Source: Hydractinia symbiolongicarpus (lineage: Eukaryota > Cnidaria > Hydrozoa > Anthoathecata > Hydractiniidae). From it: a DNA stretch of 64,000 bases. The stretch is from assembly GCF_029227915.1 (NCBI RefSeq), contig NC_079886.1:15910501-15974500 (forward strand), read 5' to 3'. Below the pieces are notes generated by a model. That model did no database searches. It saw only the letters and a program-made list of their open reading frames with translations, and had not been told where the DNA came from. Made by a program: the position numbers and the translations under genes. This document shows positions 10,890-23,384 of the stretch, in pieces (the stretch's first letter is position 1; each line of letters opens with the position of its first letter).

Positions 10890-12060
10890 GAGTTTACGTC
10901 ACTCTATACCTAAATATATAAAAACAGTTGATATCTTTTTGTTCGTTAAGGGATGGATTAGACGACACGATAAAAACGCCTCTAAAATCTTTTGCTTTCT
11001 ATTATCTATAGGTGCTCTGCTTAAAATTCACCAATTAAATACATCATCAGTGTTCAAAAGCAAATGCTTTGATATTTCTGATCTTTTATTATTACTGACG
11101 TGTGCTTTCCAACGGAGTGAGGCGTTACGCTTTGTCTCCCCAATATAAGTTACATCATATGAACATACGCCTTTGTATTACCATTGCTTGGATGAGTAAC
11201 ACGATTTTTAACGCGGAATAACGATCGCAGTTTGGTGGTTTTCAAAAAATATACAGCATTAACTTAAAGTTTTGAAAAAATCTGAAGATTTGTTACCACA
11301 TTTCTAACTGCTTTTTCATTTTTCATGCAAAATGGTAACTTGAATATCACCTTAGGTCTCTTCAAATAATCAAGAAGGTATGATTTGGTCTTCTTTAACT
11401 GACCTGAAATCGTTGATTTGTGCATCAATGAAACGATTTGGATAACCTGCCTTAATATACTTTGCTTAAATTTTTTTAACTTCAATGTCAAAGTAACTTC
11501 CAATTCTGAAAGATCTGTTCAGCTCTCTTTTAAGAACGCTTCTTTTATATTGCAATGTTATTTTCAATGACCAAAGAAACGTTAATTTTGTTTCTTTATT
11601 AACGACACTAAACGACGAAGAACCATTTTCTAGTCGATTGATTTTCGTATCAAGAAAGCGTTTAGAATTAATTTCAGTTAGTTTAATCTTTGGGTGAAAA
11701 TTTTTTAGAGCATGAAATAATTCGTCATGGACATCTTTTTTCCGTCTTGGTAAAAGTATCGTCTACAAAACGTTTGTAGAAAGAAGGAGCTAATGGCTTA
11801 ACTTAATTCGCGCCATTTTGCTCATGAAGCAACCAGTGAACACGACTGAGAGAGGACCACCCATTGAAACCCCATCGGCTTGTTTAAAGAAGTTGTCATT
11901 TCATTATTGTGTCCTACTTTTGTCAGTCATGATTTCAGGACCTTTGCCTATTTGATTAACTTGATAGCAGCGAAAAACGTCTTTATTTAATAGCTTACCA
12001 CAGTTATATATTTTATTTATATCATGTTTTAAGACTTCAAATATTATTGCATGATGGTGC
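10890..12060 (-). mobile_element. Penelope-like retroelement remnant (RT plus GIY-YIG)
   Basis: Read on the minus strand in shifting frames, the stretch gives pieces of a Penelope-like reverse transcriptase followed by a GIY-YIG endonuclease. Visible pieces in order are FRCYQVNQ, QADGVSMGGPLS (near 11840-11885), FYKRFVDDTF (catalytic VDD block), LKNFHPKIKLTEINSKRFLD, a linker, then VTYIGETKRNASLRWKAH (the GIY-YIG core, near 11100-11150). A C-terminal piece ends near 10895. Several stops and frameshifts show it is dead. The combination of RT and GIY-YIG is characteristic of Penelope-like elements. The 5' part is missing or unrecognisable, and the exact ends are not defined. Confidence 0.75.
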
Positions 12061-15000
12061 ACATATTAAAATTTTACAAGATAACTCCAAACCGATTAGT
12101 TACTGTGGTCATTTTCTTGTTGCCTAAGTGTTACCGCCCTAAAACTTACTTTTTGTTTCCTTTAAAAAATTGAAATAGTGACTTACAACGTAGTATGGTA
12201 TACTGTTAGGCTGTTTCCATAAAATGGAACCAAAAAACATTTCTACTGTTACCATAGTTCCGGAGTTCTTAATTTTAACCGTTTCTAGAGAAACTAGCAG
12301 ACCGTTTTCGGCAAAATATCAAATTTGGCAAAGATAAATGTGTATGAACAGAAATTCTCATTAATGAAAGGTGTAAATAAATTATGTACCACATTTGGGG
12401 CCAGATAGTTAATCTTTTACATTATATTATTAACTAAAAAATTATACATGTCAAATTTTGATGAAGGTTTTTGCATAAATTTTTTTTTCTGATGCAGAAG
12501 ATTTAGTAAAAATCAGTATTGTTAAATAACGAAAATTTTATTGCGGAAAAAGAGTTAAAACTTCGTGGTAGAAATTTTTGTGGATAATAGATTTTATTTC
12601 AGATAGATGTAATTAACAGTTAACATAATGATAATATAACAAAAGTAGTTACTCCCTGTGTACTGACTGGCCAGACTAACTAAAGCTAATTGGTTTAAAC
12701 CACACCTACCTTTCGTCAGCTACCTAGTTAGCTAGCTAACTGCACTTGCTTACTTTTGAAATATAGTGTTAGTAACTATTTGGGACAATACTTTTCAAAG
12801 GTAACAATAAAAATAGCCAATGTGGTGCCAACAATAACATTTCTTTCTGGTTTAAAACGTTGGACGCTCGACTTTTATTAGCTAGGATAACCTTGACGGA
12901 ATCAACAATTTTTAGTCATAATAACCTTGAATTTTGTGTATTTTTAAATAGAATACAGTCCATAAACCATTAAAGAATACTCTTTTTTGATTTTAGTGTT
13001 ATAACAGTAAAGCCTGGAGGCATAAAATTTATTTTATACTTCCATGGGTAAAGTAACAAGTTAAATTTTCTGTTAATGTTGTTGTTTTCTTCTTGTTGCC
13101 CTACCTTTATGAAAAAATTTGTCCCTACAAGCGCTTCACTAGTACCCAGACTTCGCTGTATGAAAGTCGGTAATAAAAAAAATGTGAGTTTGCTTTTAAA
13201 GTGTGGTGCTAGAATATTTAACATATACACTTATGCCGCACAAATGGGGGTCAAAGCTGTTAGTCCCATTAAAAAACTGTTATGTCTTGTATTGCCTGAA
13301 CTATTAAATTTTCTTGCTTAAAAATGAGTGCAAAGCAGAAAATATGTGTATAAATACACATTTTTTTTACAAGATACATATGCTCAAATTGGCAAAGAAC
13401 TAAGAAACATCTAAGAAACATGGGCAGGTTAGAAAGGCAAGAAACAATATTTTTCTAAGACATCATCTTCCCCAAGAACCAAAAACCTAAATGCATGTTT
13501 CTCGTAAAAAAAAAAATGTGTATGTGCAAAAGATGCTTTGGGACATTTGTGAGGTTATTTTGATAACAATTACTCACAGAAGATTGGTCATGCCTTGACT
13601 GGTATTGATCATATTTATACCATGTCATAAAATGTAACAACAAATGGCCTAAAAATATAACGACTGGTCCATTTAGTCCGTAATTTTCTTAGCATGTAGT
13701 TAAACTGTAATTATTAATTATCTTATATCTCATATTAAAAATGCCTAAATTCTGAATCTGGAAGGTTAATTATTTTTATGCTAATTCAACTAAAAAATGT
13801 AAAAGCACTATCATCTATGCTTTCATGAAATGATTCTGAAGAAGCATTATTATGGATTAGTTGTTTCTCAATATTAATATGCTAAGTCATAAAACATGGA
13901 ATTATGGTCTTTAGCGCAACTAGTTCCAGAGGAAGTGTAATTATGTAAAGTGTAATAAGAACTTATTTTGGTTAGTTACTTGGAGCATTTCGCAGTGGAG
14001 TTTTACAAAAGAGTTTAACCAGAAAGTGAATATTTTTATCAGCGATTGTACCCAATAGCGTGCCCTTTTAACGAAAACTTCTCACATTGTTACCCAAACT
14101 TAATAAATTTCCCAAAAACTTGGAAATTTTATCAAATAAGAAAATAGACCATTTTTTATTCTTTTATTGATTTTTTAGGTAACTTGTCACGTGACGTTAA
14201 ACCGGAGGTAAAGTAAAAATACATCGAGCTGAAAAGTTAAAATATCACTAAATATAAATTTTGGGTAAATAAATTAATATTTTAAAAATAGCACAAAGCA
14301 TCTATTTAATTTACAGACCAGTCAACCAAAATAAAATTAGGATTATTTTATGGGTTGGGAATGTATTTATTAATGGAGGTGATATTGGATCATGTTGATG
14401 GTTGTTATGGTGAAATACCCCTTGAAACATGGCTAACTCATTTCACAACAGCCTCAATTTTCGTTTAAAAAAGTTTTAAAATTTCCATTAGATTAACCAG
14501 AAATATGATAGTTTTACAAAGCAATAGATCTACCGATAGGGCTGCAATAGCCATTGGGAGAACCTCCAAGGCTTGCCCGGATGGTAATTATTTCCAGTTT
14601 TGCTGATTGTTGCCTGATTGTCCATAAAATTCAAATTTTATTGTGTGAAAGTATGCATACATGCATGCAAAATCTGGTTAAACTGTTTTCAGCATTTTTA
14701 ATATATAGCTATATAAGCTACGAAGGACTAAGTTTTTTATCATACGAATATTATCAATAATCAACATTTATTTCAAATATCCATAAATTTACAACTGTTC
14801 TTAATGGCAGACTGGCTGAAAATATAAATACATGTACATGTATACAACACATCAAAAAACATTTAATCATCATACGAATCAGGATAATGTGTTCTGTAAA
14901 CAAACTGGCTTAAGGTTATATTAAATCTTAAGACAAAAATATTGGTGTAATAAAAATTAGGTTAGAAAAATATAAAATTTTATTAGTTAAAAGTTTTTTT

Positions 15001-17957
15001 TTCTTTTCTTCTTTTTTCTTCTTAATTTTAGAATTTGTTGGTAATTGGTTTGAGAATTTCTATTTCTTTAGAAGAATTTTTAAAAGAATATATTTTAATT
15101 TTTATAAATGTATAATTTTATTAGTACCGCCTTGCAATTAATGCCACTCCTAAAACTCAAAGAAGTTGAATAAGAGCCGCGGGCAGCATTTAAAAAAAGA
15201 ATTGAATAATACAAAGCGAAATCTAGTGAAATCTAAAATATGGCTTTAAAAGATAATATTTTTTTAGATGTTTATCATTTTTCTAAGCGTTGAAGACAAT
15301 TTGGAAATGTTTTAGATATAAAAAGGGAAATATGGCAGAAAAGATTGTAAGGATTACAAGGCAGATGTTTTTTATTAACAAAAATAACAAACAAACAAAA
15401 CAAAAAATGAATATAAGTATTAAAGAAAAAAAGAAAATAATTAAAGAAATTATTGATTTGAAGTAGACAGATTTGCGATTTCAATTTTTCAAATCAATGT
15501 CTAAATGAAAAAGATAATTTTTTATTCTTCATTTTTTTTTAAATAGCTTTTTTTAATGCGAAGGTTTAGTTAAGAAGTTTCGAAATTGTGTGCAAGTTTT
15601 CACCATCTGCTTAGATATTTTGAATACATAAAAATAGACGTAGTTTTTAAAAGTTATTAGTGTGGCCACCATATGGAAGCGGACGTGAGTAAAAGTAGTG
15701 ATGTTTTTTAATTTTTATTTGTAAAGTCAACTTCAATAATTAAATTGTTTCTCCACGCATGGTTGATCATCTTTACAAAAAAAAGATTGAAAGGGTAAGA
15801 TCGTTTGAATCAAATGAAAAAAATTCATGGATGAGTTGCTATCAGGATTCCATCATGATAACTGGTTTGTTCGTAAATTTGTTTGGCGAATTTACTCTTC
15901 TATCATTCAGAAAGTAATGTGATGCTCGACCATTTTTTTTTGGCGAGAGACATGTAAATTAGTACTGGACCATTCGAACGTTTTGTAAGTAATAAGATAA
16001 TTAATTATTTTCCTATAACAATTTTAAGAAGAGGAATGAAGATATGCAGCTTTATTTTATATGCGGGTTTAATACAAGACATTAGGCGCATGCGCAAGCT
16101 AACACACCTGCTTTACTCACCAAAAATTAATTCAGGCAAATAAAAAAATATCTTAAAACTAAACAAACTGATATCTTAAAAAAGAGAGCGGAAAAAGTCG
16201 ATAAATTTTAAAACTGCGTAAAAAACCTTTTCCCTTACATCTTTAAGATTACCGCTTTTATTTCACTGCCAACAATGGACGCAAAATATGTAGCCTCCCT
16301 TCCAACTGAGTTAACATAAAATAAAATAAGTTCTCATTCACCACGTTTCTTGAAAATGATTCATGTACTAACTACATTTTTTAATTTATTTCGATTTTTT
16401 TAGGAAAAACTTTAATATGTGTCTCTCCGTTTTAGGGACCAGTTCTAAAACTCTTTAGTTTTAGTTCCAAAAGTTGTTGTTTATTTTGAGAAAAATGGCG
16501 CTGTCGACACATGAGATGTGTTTAAAGTTTTTCGATAAAACCTACGCACATGATATACCACTACCGCTGTATAAATACCGTATGAATGTATGTCGACACA
16601 AAACTTATTTGAAAACTCAGCCAACTTTTTAGGCGGCATGGTACTAAATTTTTTAAAAAAGAACAGTTCCCAATAAAAGAGCGAGTACTGGTGTTTTGTT
16701 TTTTTCCAACATCCGCGTTGTGTATTACAAATAGAAAATGATCAATTTTATGTTGTGGATATTATAAGCAATATTTTTTTAATTCCAATTGCAATCTTTT
16801 CTACATTTCTCTGTGTATATTGTTTTCACTGTTTTAACTTATCTCTCGGCGCGTTATAAAGCACTTAAACGGAATGCGACAAAATATAAAAAAAAGACGA
16901 AATATATTTTGTTAAAATACGTGACCAAGTGAACTAAAATATTTTCTTTTACAAAAAAAATCATTTGTATTCTAAAGTCATACCAAGGCTGGGTTTGAGC
17001 GATAAAAACAGTTAAAACGTTTAATTTTTCCAAATATTAAAGCTCATCCTTCTTGTCAAAACAAACTTACATTCAAACAACAACTTCACAAAAGTCACAA
17101 AAACTAGTATATTAAAAAATGCGAGGTTATTTTGGTATTATCAGTACAGCGTTTCTCAGAGTATTAAATGTATTATACGTAAGAAAAAAATCATCGCGAA
17201 TAACAAGCAATACACCTTTCTCGAGACCATGAGTCATACTTTTTTTAAACTCGTAAAATATGAATACCATATTTGAGTTCAGCATAGTTTGTTTAATTTA
17301 TGTGTAAAAGTTTAACTTGATACGCCAACAGAAAGTGCTATTTTGAGGAGATATATATGACAGAAAAAGTCTTCTTAATGCTCACGTTACCATGTCCCGC
17401 CTCGTGTTCAAAAAGAGGTTGGACATGCCACAAATCTTTAAATTAGAATAGCAGGTTGTTTACTTGCTGCATTGTTTCGAAATTTTCTTTGTTTATGACA
17501 TTTTTGATAAGGAATTCAAATCTGTTGTCCGTTTTTCATAAAACTCAACAGAAAAAGTTGCGGCACATCAAAAGAATAAGTCTCGGGAAAGGTGTATTAT
17601 CCCTAGGTTATAAATTTCAGATTTAGGTTTTTCTTAGTTTTGAAAACCAAAATGATTTAAGCCTTAACCTGTTCTTATTTTTTTCATACTTCCTATAATA
17701 CGAATTCCCGAATGAATGACCAGGGTAAATTTACATGTTGTATGCTGAACACCAAGCTTTGCTTATGATAAACTGGATAGACGGTAAGTTAATGTTTAAA
17801 GACGAAAGTCCACTTCAATCTTTTGGTACGTCTATTTATCCCTATTGGTTTCGAGTAAAAAATCTGGTGTAACACCGAGAGGGCGCTTTAACGACACCCA
17901 GATAATTTTTTATTGGAATGTGCTATGAATCTATTTTTTTGGCAAGAGAACATTTAA
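12061..17957. other. long gene-poor interval
   Basis: Nearly 6 kb without a supported gene. Short frames (for example 12970-13230, 13076-13321, 14554-14760 and 15275-15484) lack domains and look random. A CTAG-rich stretch of the kind repeated elsewhere in the window lies near 12720-12745. I see no transposon ends or RNA genes. Confidence 0.5.
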
Positions 17958-20700
17958 CCATATTACTACCATAATATGAAAAAAATATGATTTTTGTATT
18001 CGAAGTATGTCGAGAAAAAAAGAATTTTGGCCAAAAAAACTACATTTTCAAATTTTCCTTGTACATAATGAATATAACAAGTTTGATATCTTTTTCTGAC
18101 TTCATAAAGGATTGTATAATCAGGAAATATAAACAAAAAGGAACATAAATTTACATTATAAGTCGTGTATGTATAGCCAAGTTTTTCGTTATCTTTGGTT
18201 ACATGTTTTGCATTTTTGCACTAAGTGAGTTTTGCATGTATGGCGAGAACATCCCTGGCAGATAGATCGGTTACTTGATAAAAGTTTCCTCTTTTTCGTG
18301 TACCCTGCACCAAAAGCTTCCTCTACACAAGTGCAACATCTTCCTCTTGTGTCGCTCAATGTTGGCCCTAACTTGTCGTTTGCGGGCAGTTCTGGCTGTG
18401 GAGGACGTCCTTTAATCAGTGCAATTTTGCTTTTCACGAGCCAAGTCAACCTTTCTGTGTTTCTCTGTTCAATGAAAGGTTTCACCAGCAGCATAACAAG
18501 TTCAAAACCATGTTTGAATAAATCTTGTTTTAACGGATCCATCTCAGTGTTCAATGCAAGTATCGTTGACGAATTCACCCGCGCCATGTCTAATAAATAT
18601 GCAAATGCGACCGTTGTCCATTTTCTCGATTTCGTTTTACATGTAAGAAATTCTATTCGCTGGTCAACAATGTCGGTTCCGCCCTTTGTAAAATCATACA
18701 ATTTGTATGTTTCAAACTTTTCTTCCTTGTCGTCTTTCGTGAGACCCATAACTGGTTTGGTCGTTGTCAGCATCAGTACATTTTTTGTCTCCGTTAATGT
18801 TTTCACCACGTACACCTCTCTTGTCAATTGCTCCCTATTTCTTACTTCTTTGAGGTCTGTTGGAATACCTTTACAGTTGATCTGTAGTGTACCAATACTA
18901 GTTATGCTCTTTTCGTACAACCACATTTCTAAGCTGAGTGAGGTATACAGTCTGTTGAAGGATATGTTTCTCCCATTTAACTGAACCTTACTCTCTAGGC
19001 TTTCAACCAAATACTTCACTATATTCTCAGTTCCTTGAATGTAGTATGCACCCCCTTCTTTCACAGGCTTTCCACTATATGGCGTAGCATTGAAAGTGTA
19101 CGGATAGCGGGAGGCATTGACAGATTTGAATAATAATCCGTATTTTGCAGGCTTATTAGAATTGTACTGCTTGAATCCAATCTGAGTTCGCATTGGATAT
19201 AAAGTTTCATCTAATGACAAATAATCTCCTGGCGCAACACAAGTCATACATTCGTTGTTGAATGATTCAAAAACTTCACGAAATGCTGCAAATCGATCAA
19301 ACTTCCATCGTTCGTCGCGCTTACTTTCATTGTCAAATGATAGGTTGGACAAAATGAAAGTAAACCGACTTCTCGACATTGTCGCAGAAAATATTGGTGG
19401 GCCATATTCATTCGAAAACAGTTTCTTAACATTTAGAGTATTTAGCTGGTATATCCCCCAATATAAGATCAGTCCAATAACAACATTCACTTCAAAATCA
19501 TTTGTGATTTTAAAAAATTATAACGGAAATTTTCTTTAAAAAGTTTTCTGGAAGGTTGTCAATCATCTCATTGATCTTCATATTCGTATATTCCATTATC
19601 CTGCTTACCATATCAGGAGTAACAAACAATTGGAAAGCTTATCGACTTGTTTTGACATTTTTCCCTTTCGGCTGTACACCTTGTCTGCCAGTAATGATGT
19701 TGGCACAGTCGAGACGGCCAAGGTTATTCATCAGCGGTTGATTTACAAATGCATACGTAACATCGTTATCTCTGCTATGATCAACCTTAACAACCCCTTC
19801 TATTTCGTTATGCTGCACCGGAGTGGGATAGGGTTTGTAATTGTTTATGTCAAGTGCAGAATCAATACTGTTGACTAATCGGTTCTTCGTCAATTGACGT
19901 CTTCGCTGTCGTCCCGGTTGTACATCTTCGACTTCCACGGCTTCTACTTCTCATCTTCACCGTCTTCGTCTTCTACTTCTCCGTCTTCTACTTTTTCATC
20001 TCTTCGACTGAAATAAAATAATATTTTCAGCACTGCTGTGTACTACTGAAAATACACCCTCATATAAAATAAGGAATGAGAAATATTAGCTTACCATCAT
20101 CTCCATTTAGATCATTTAAATCTACCGCTTCTTCTTCACTTTCGTTATCATCATTTTGTTCTTCGACAAATGTAAGAATATCTGCCACTGCCTCTTCGGC
20201 CGTAATGCGTGCTTTTTCAGGAGGCATTGTAAATAATTAAATACTTTTGCTTCTATACAACTAAAAAATGAAGGACAAGTAAGCAATGTTATATATTCAA
20301 GTGATTAGCTACATATAGTGAATATGATAAAACGCTTTATGAAGATTTTGGCATGAAGCCACTGAACAGCCTGGCGATTCAGCCAGCATTGAACTGTGTC
20401 TTTAACTTTTTGGTGGCCTTTTATTATTAATGTATTTTTATCAACTAAAATCACCCCCTAAAAATATTATAAATATCAAAATAATGATAATTCATGAAAA
20501 TTGAAAAACGGCGATTTTTCAGATATTTTGACGCGGTGTGACAAATTTGGTACTGGGACCGAACCGCGACATTTTTTTATAATTTTTTTCTTTTGCAATG
20601 ATGCCGCGGTGAAAAAATATTAAAAGTCATAAAAACTTAGTACGACACAACAGATATTTAAGGAATGGCGGATAAAAATGACAAGGTGGTGGCAATAGGG
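17958..20700 (-). mobile_element. piggyBac element with degenerate terminal inverted repeats
   Basis: The transposase remnant inside is flanked by candidate terminal repeats. The left end is TTAA (17954-17957) followed by CCATATTACTACC. The right end, read inward, is CCCTATTGCCACC (20688-20700), matching at 10 of 13 positions and starting with the CCC typical of piggyBac. The right target site reads TAAG instead of TTAA, so it is mutated or the boundary is off by a base. The element is about 2.74 kb, a normal size for piggyBac. The insertion lies between Kv-B and Kv-C. Confidence 0.6.
18189..20226 (-). pseudogene. piggyBac transposase, inactivated
   Basis: The N-terminal exon (20226 down to about 20092, starting MPPEKARIT, acidic) ends at a GTAAGC donor; the matching acceptor is near 20009. 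The next piece (about 19938-19515) contains an in-frame stop near 19639, then LFVTPDMVSRIMEYTNMKI and LPENFLKK, the usual region before the DDE core. A frameshift near 19515 follows, then about 433 codons of uninterrupted DDE domain and C-terminal zinc finger. The first catalytic Asp is present (LSLDETLYPM) and so is the third (KGGTDIVDQ). The second, normally in a DN/DR-x-[YF]-T-S motif, is Asn (SFNRLYTS), a GAC to AAC change. The Cys-rich tail (CCTC, CQGC, CKTH, CKTC) is intact. The family is clear, and the copy cannot make an active transposase. Confidence 0.85.
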
Positions 20701-21399
20701 TAAGGCGCACGGATCAAAGTGCTAAAAATTGCGCCATATTTAAGAGCGCTTTTGCCCGCACTGTTTGCTTTAAATGTCAAATTCATTTTTGAAACTTTTA
20801 TGAGCGCTTAAAGCGCTACAGTGTATAATAACTTAATGTCATGACTTCAACCACTGAGTTTACTTGAATCGACGCCATCTTAAGGGCGTAATTCGGTTTC
20901 CAGTTGCTATTGTGCCGCTTGCTCGCACGATCGTGCAGCGCTAAGTATGTTGTACTTTGCCATTAAACTCTCATTGAGGGAGGGGGGGAGGATTATCCCG
21001 CCCTCCCCTTAATAACTTATCATAGGCTGGTCCAAATTGAATCAAACTTGGTACACTTATGTCAGCACTTTTCTGTGACGCCATTGAAATTTAATCAAAA
21101 CACCACTATTTACTTAAAATTGAGTTACTTTAGTTCTAGAGAATTTTCATTTATTAAATTTTATTGTTTATTTATTAAAAGAATATTTTAACAGGTATAA
21201 AACTTCAGCTACGCATAAAATATATGCACACAACTTTTATCAATGATTCTCCTGTACAATATTAGTAAATTAGTGAGAAGACTGAAATGTATATGTATAT
21301 TTCATCAAAAACTAAAAAATAAAAACTCTTTGGTGCCAAACGACTGTTGAGCAGTAAGAGAACTTCACCGAAATGTAAAAACAGGCATAAAAGGCAACC
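20701..21399. other. no supported gene; one dispersed repeat copy
   Basis: Holds one copy (about 21032-21080) of a short dispersed sequence with the core CAAATTGAATCAAACTTGG, also seen near 40581 and 48651. Nothing else is recognisable. Confidence 0.5.
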
Positions 21400-21925
21400 G
21401 CGATAAAAATAAATGAATGGCAGAACACTTTCTAATATTTAACGATAATTCGTTAAATAATTCAGCACCGGAATAATAAGGATGTCTTTCCAATTTCCAG
21501 TTTGACTTTTGGGATGTCAATATAATATCCACAGTTTCTAGTATTCCTTAAGTGACGCTTCATAATAAAATACTGATTGAAATTGGAGCACATATCGCTA
21601 TCCAAAGCCTTCTTCACAACAACTACAGCTTCTTTTGTATTGAATTTAAGATTTTTAGAACAGGTTTTCCAATGATGTGGCTTGCACGATTTTTTATTGA
21701 TTCGAATTTCGACTTTTGTGTACGATTGTAAGACAGTTTGACAGTGCTACGATATGTCAGTACCGGTAAAATCATCATGGTGTAAATTTTATATGCAGAA
21801 TCTACTGTGAGGTAAACACGTAGCCGTTGGAGCAATCGTAATCTTCCACTTGCCTTTTTGTAGATCTTAACAAAATCGTTATTGAAGTTCTTGTCAACAA
21901 CAATTCCTAAGTCTTTGTATTCCAT
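21400..21925 (-). mobile_element. LINE reverse-transcriptase C-terminal fragment
   Basis: On the minus strand the frame from 21925 reads YKDLGIVVDKNFNNDFVKI, then YKKASGRLRLLQRLR and IYTMMILPVLTY, the C-terminal RT/thumb region of CR1/jockey-type non-LTR elements. After a frameshift it continues with RHLRNTRNCGYYIDIPKVKL, then GAELFNELSLNIR after another shift, the usual end of such ORF2 proteins. It is 5' truncated and frameshifted, so it is a dead insertion. Confidence 0.75.
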
Positions 21926-23384
21926 GACATTATTTATTTCTGAAAGTTATTTAACATATATTCCGGTTTTTACATAGTTCGCTGAAAATCCCCTTTTTCC
22001 CATTTCGGGCAATCCGGGAAATCAGAAAATCGGAATAATTACGTGTCCAAAACATACAGAAGGATTCTACTTGATGAATTTGAGATTTTTAGGGGTAGTT
22101 TCGAATAATAGCTAATATCAAACTCTTTGAGAGGTATGGAACCGAAATATTTAGCATGCAAGTGTCTAATAGATAAATATTGAAACTTAGTAAGTATCAA
22201 ACATAGCATAAAGGAGTTAATAAAAAAAAACGTTAGGAGGGGCGGAATCTGCCGCCTCCCCGGATCGAACAGCGTTGAATGTAGTTACAAATTAAATTTA
22301 TTCTTTACCTAACAGTCTCCGTGTTTTCAGTCTTGATTTAGTACCAAGCCACTGACCTAGGTGGAATCATTTTAGATAAGTCTCGGTTTCGTGTGGGTAG
22401 TGTTTACAATATGGAGAACGAAAGTAGCCGCACGAGGAAGGAAGCTCTGAAAGTTTGAAAACACCATTGCACTGATACTTTGAATTTATTAATTTTTAAC
22501 GTCGTAATTTGTAATAATAATAGTATGTATTTTTTATGTAAAATAATGAAAGTGACTATTATAAATTGCTGTTTTATTTTATCCCTTCTGGATTTTTTTG
22601 TACCTGTATTTTTAGAGCTTCTAAAATTAATTATTTAGAGAAAGCTTCGGATAAGTGGGACATTTGTTAAGTGGAACCATTTTTTTCGTTTCCTTGAAAG
22701 TTCCTCTCATTGAGCGGCAACTGTTTTTAGCTTTAAAATGCTTTAAATAAAACTTCATAAGTATTCAAGCTCGCTTTTTGGAAAATCGAGAAGTGATCCC
22801 TTTTGATTATTCCACGAATGTTACTTATTTCAAAGCTGTCTTTAGACTTTTTCTTATTTTCTGGGGTAGTGTTTGGCTATTAGTATTAATATTACTTCAA
22901 ATCGGCTTGAATAATTTTTATTGTTATAAACTCAAATATAATCTTGAATTCACCACGAAGACATCTTGCATTCAAGTTTTAAAGGCATGCAGGTTTTTAA
23001 TTCAAAATAAAACAATAGAAATAAATTTTTTATAATTGTTTTTTTTAACAAAGCACAGTAAAATGATGGTTAGACGAAGTTTTGTCAAAAAGATTTGGTA
23101 ATAGTATTCTTTTCTTCAAAGATGAAATGATTATTGTTACTACATTCTTAACGGGCACTCTTTCTTTTTTGTAAGATCTTTTTTATTCTTATGTATATAT
23201 TTTTAACGAATTTCTGACGCAAACATCTGTTCTAGGAAGCGAAAACTTGCCAGAAATTGGTTAAATAGTGTTGCTAATCTTATCATGCTTAAAAGAACCA
23301 TATTGTTTCCTCAGCAAATTTCTTAAATAACTGTGTCTCTATTTTTGCTTTTAGGCTTTAAATATATTGCTCACAAAAAAAATC
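21926..23384. other. upstream region of Kv-C, no supported gene
   Basis: One frame at about 22778-23035 (+) is hydrophobic (LFLIFWGSVWLLVLILLQIG) and resembles a membrane segment, but has no ATG, no defined exon borders and no continuation. A TTTTTGCTTTTAG acceptor-like site ends at 23354, shortly before the Kv-C ATG, so a 5' UTR intron is possible. Confidence 0.4.

Noticed and set aside
18232-18984. Plus-strand open frame of 250 codons
   Set aside because: Antisense shadow of the piggyBac transposase core.
22778-23035. Hydrophobic frame that faintly resembles the first membrane segment of a bestrophin-type channel
   Set aside because: No ATG, no clear splice borders, no continuation in neighbouring frames. 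The resemblance is to a generic membrane helix.
23367-23384. Start of Kv-C at an upstream TTG codon
   Set aside because: Eukaryotic genes rarely start at TTG, and an ATG at 23385 lies directly before the T1 domain.
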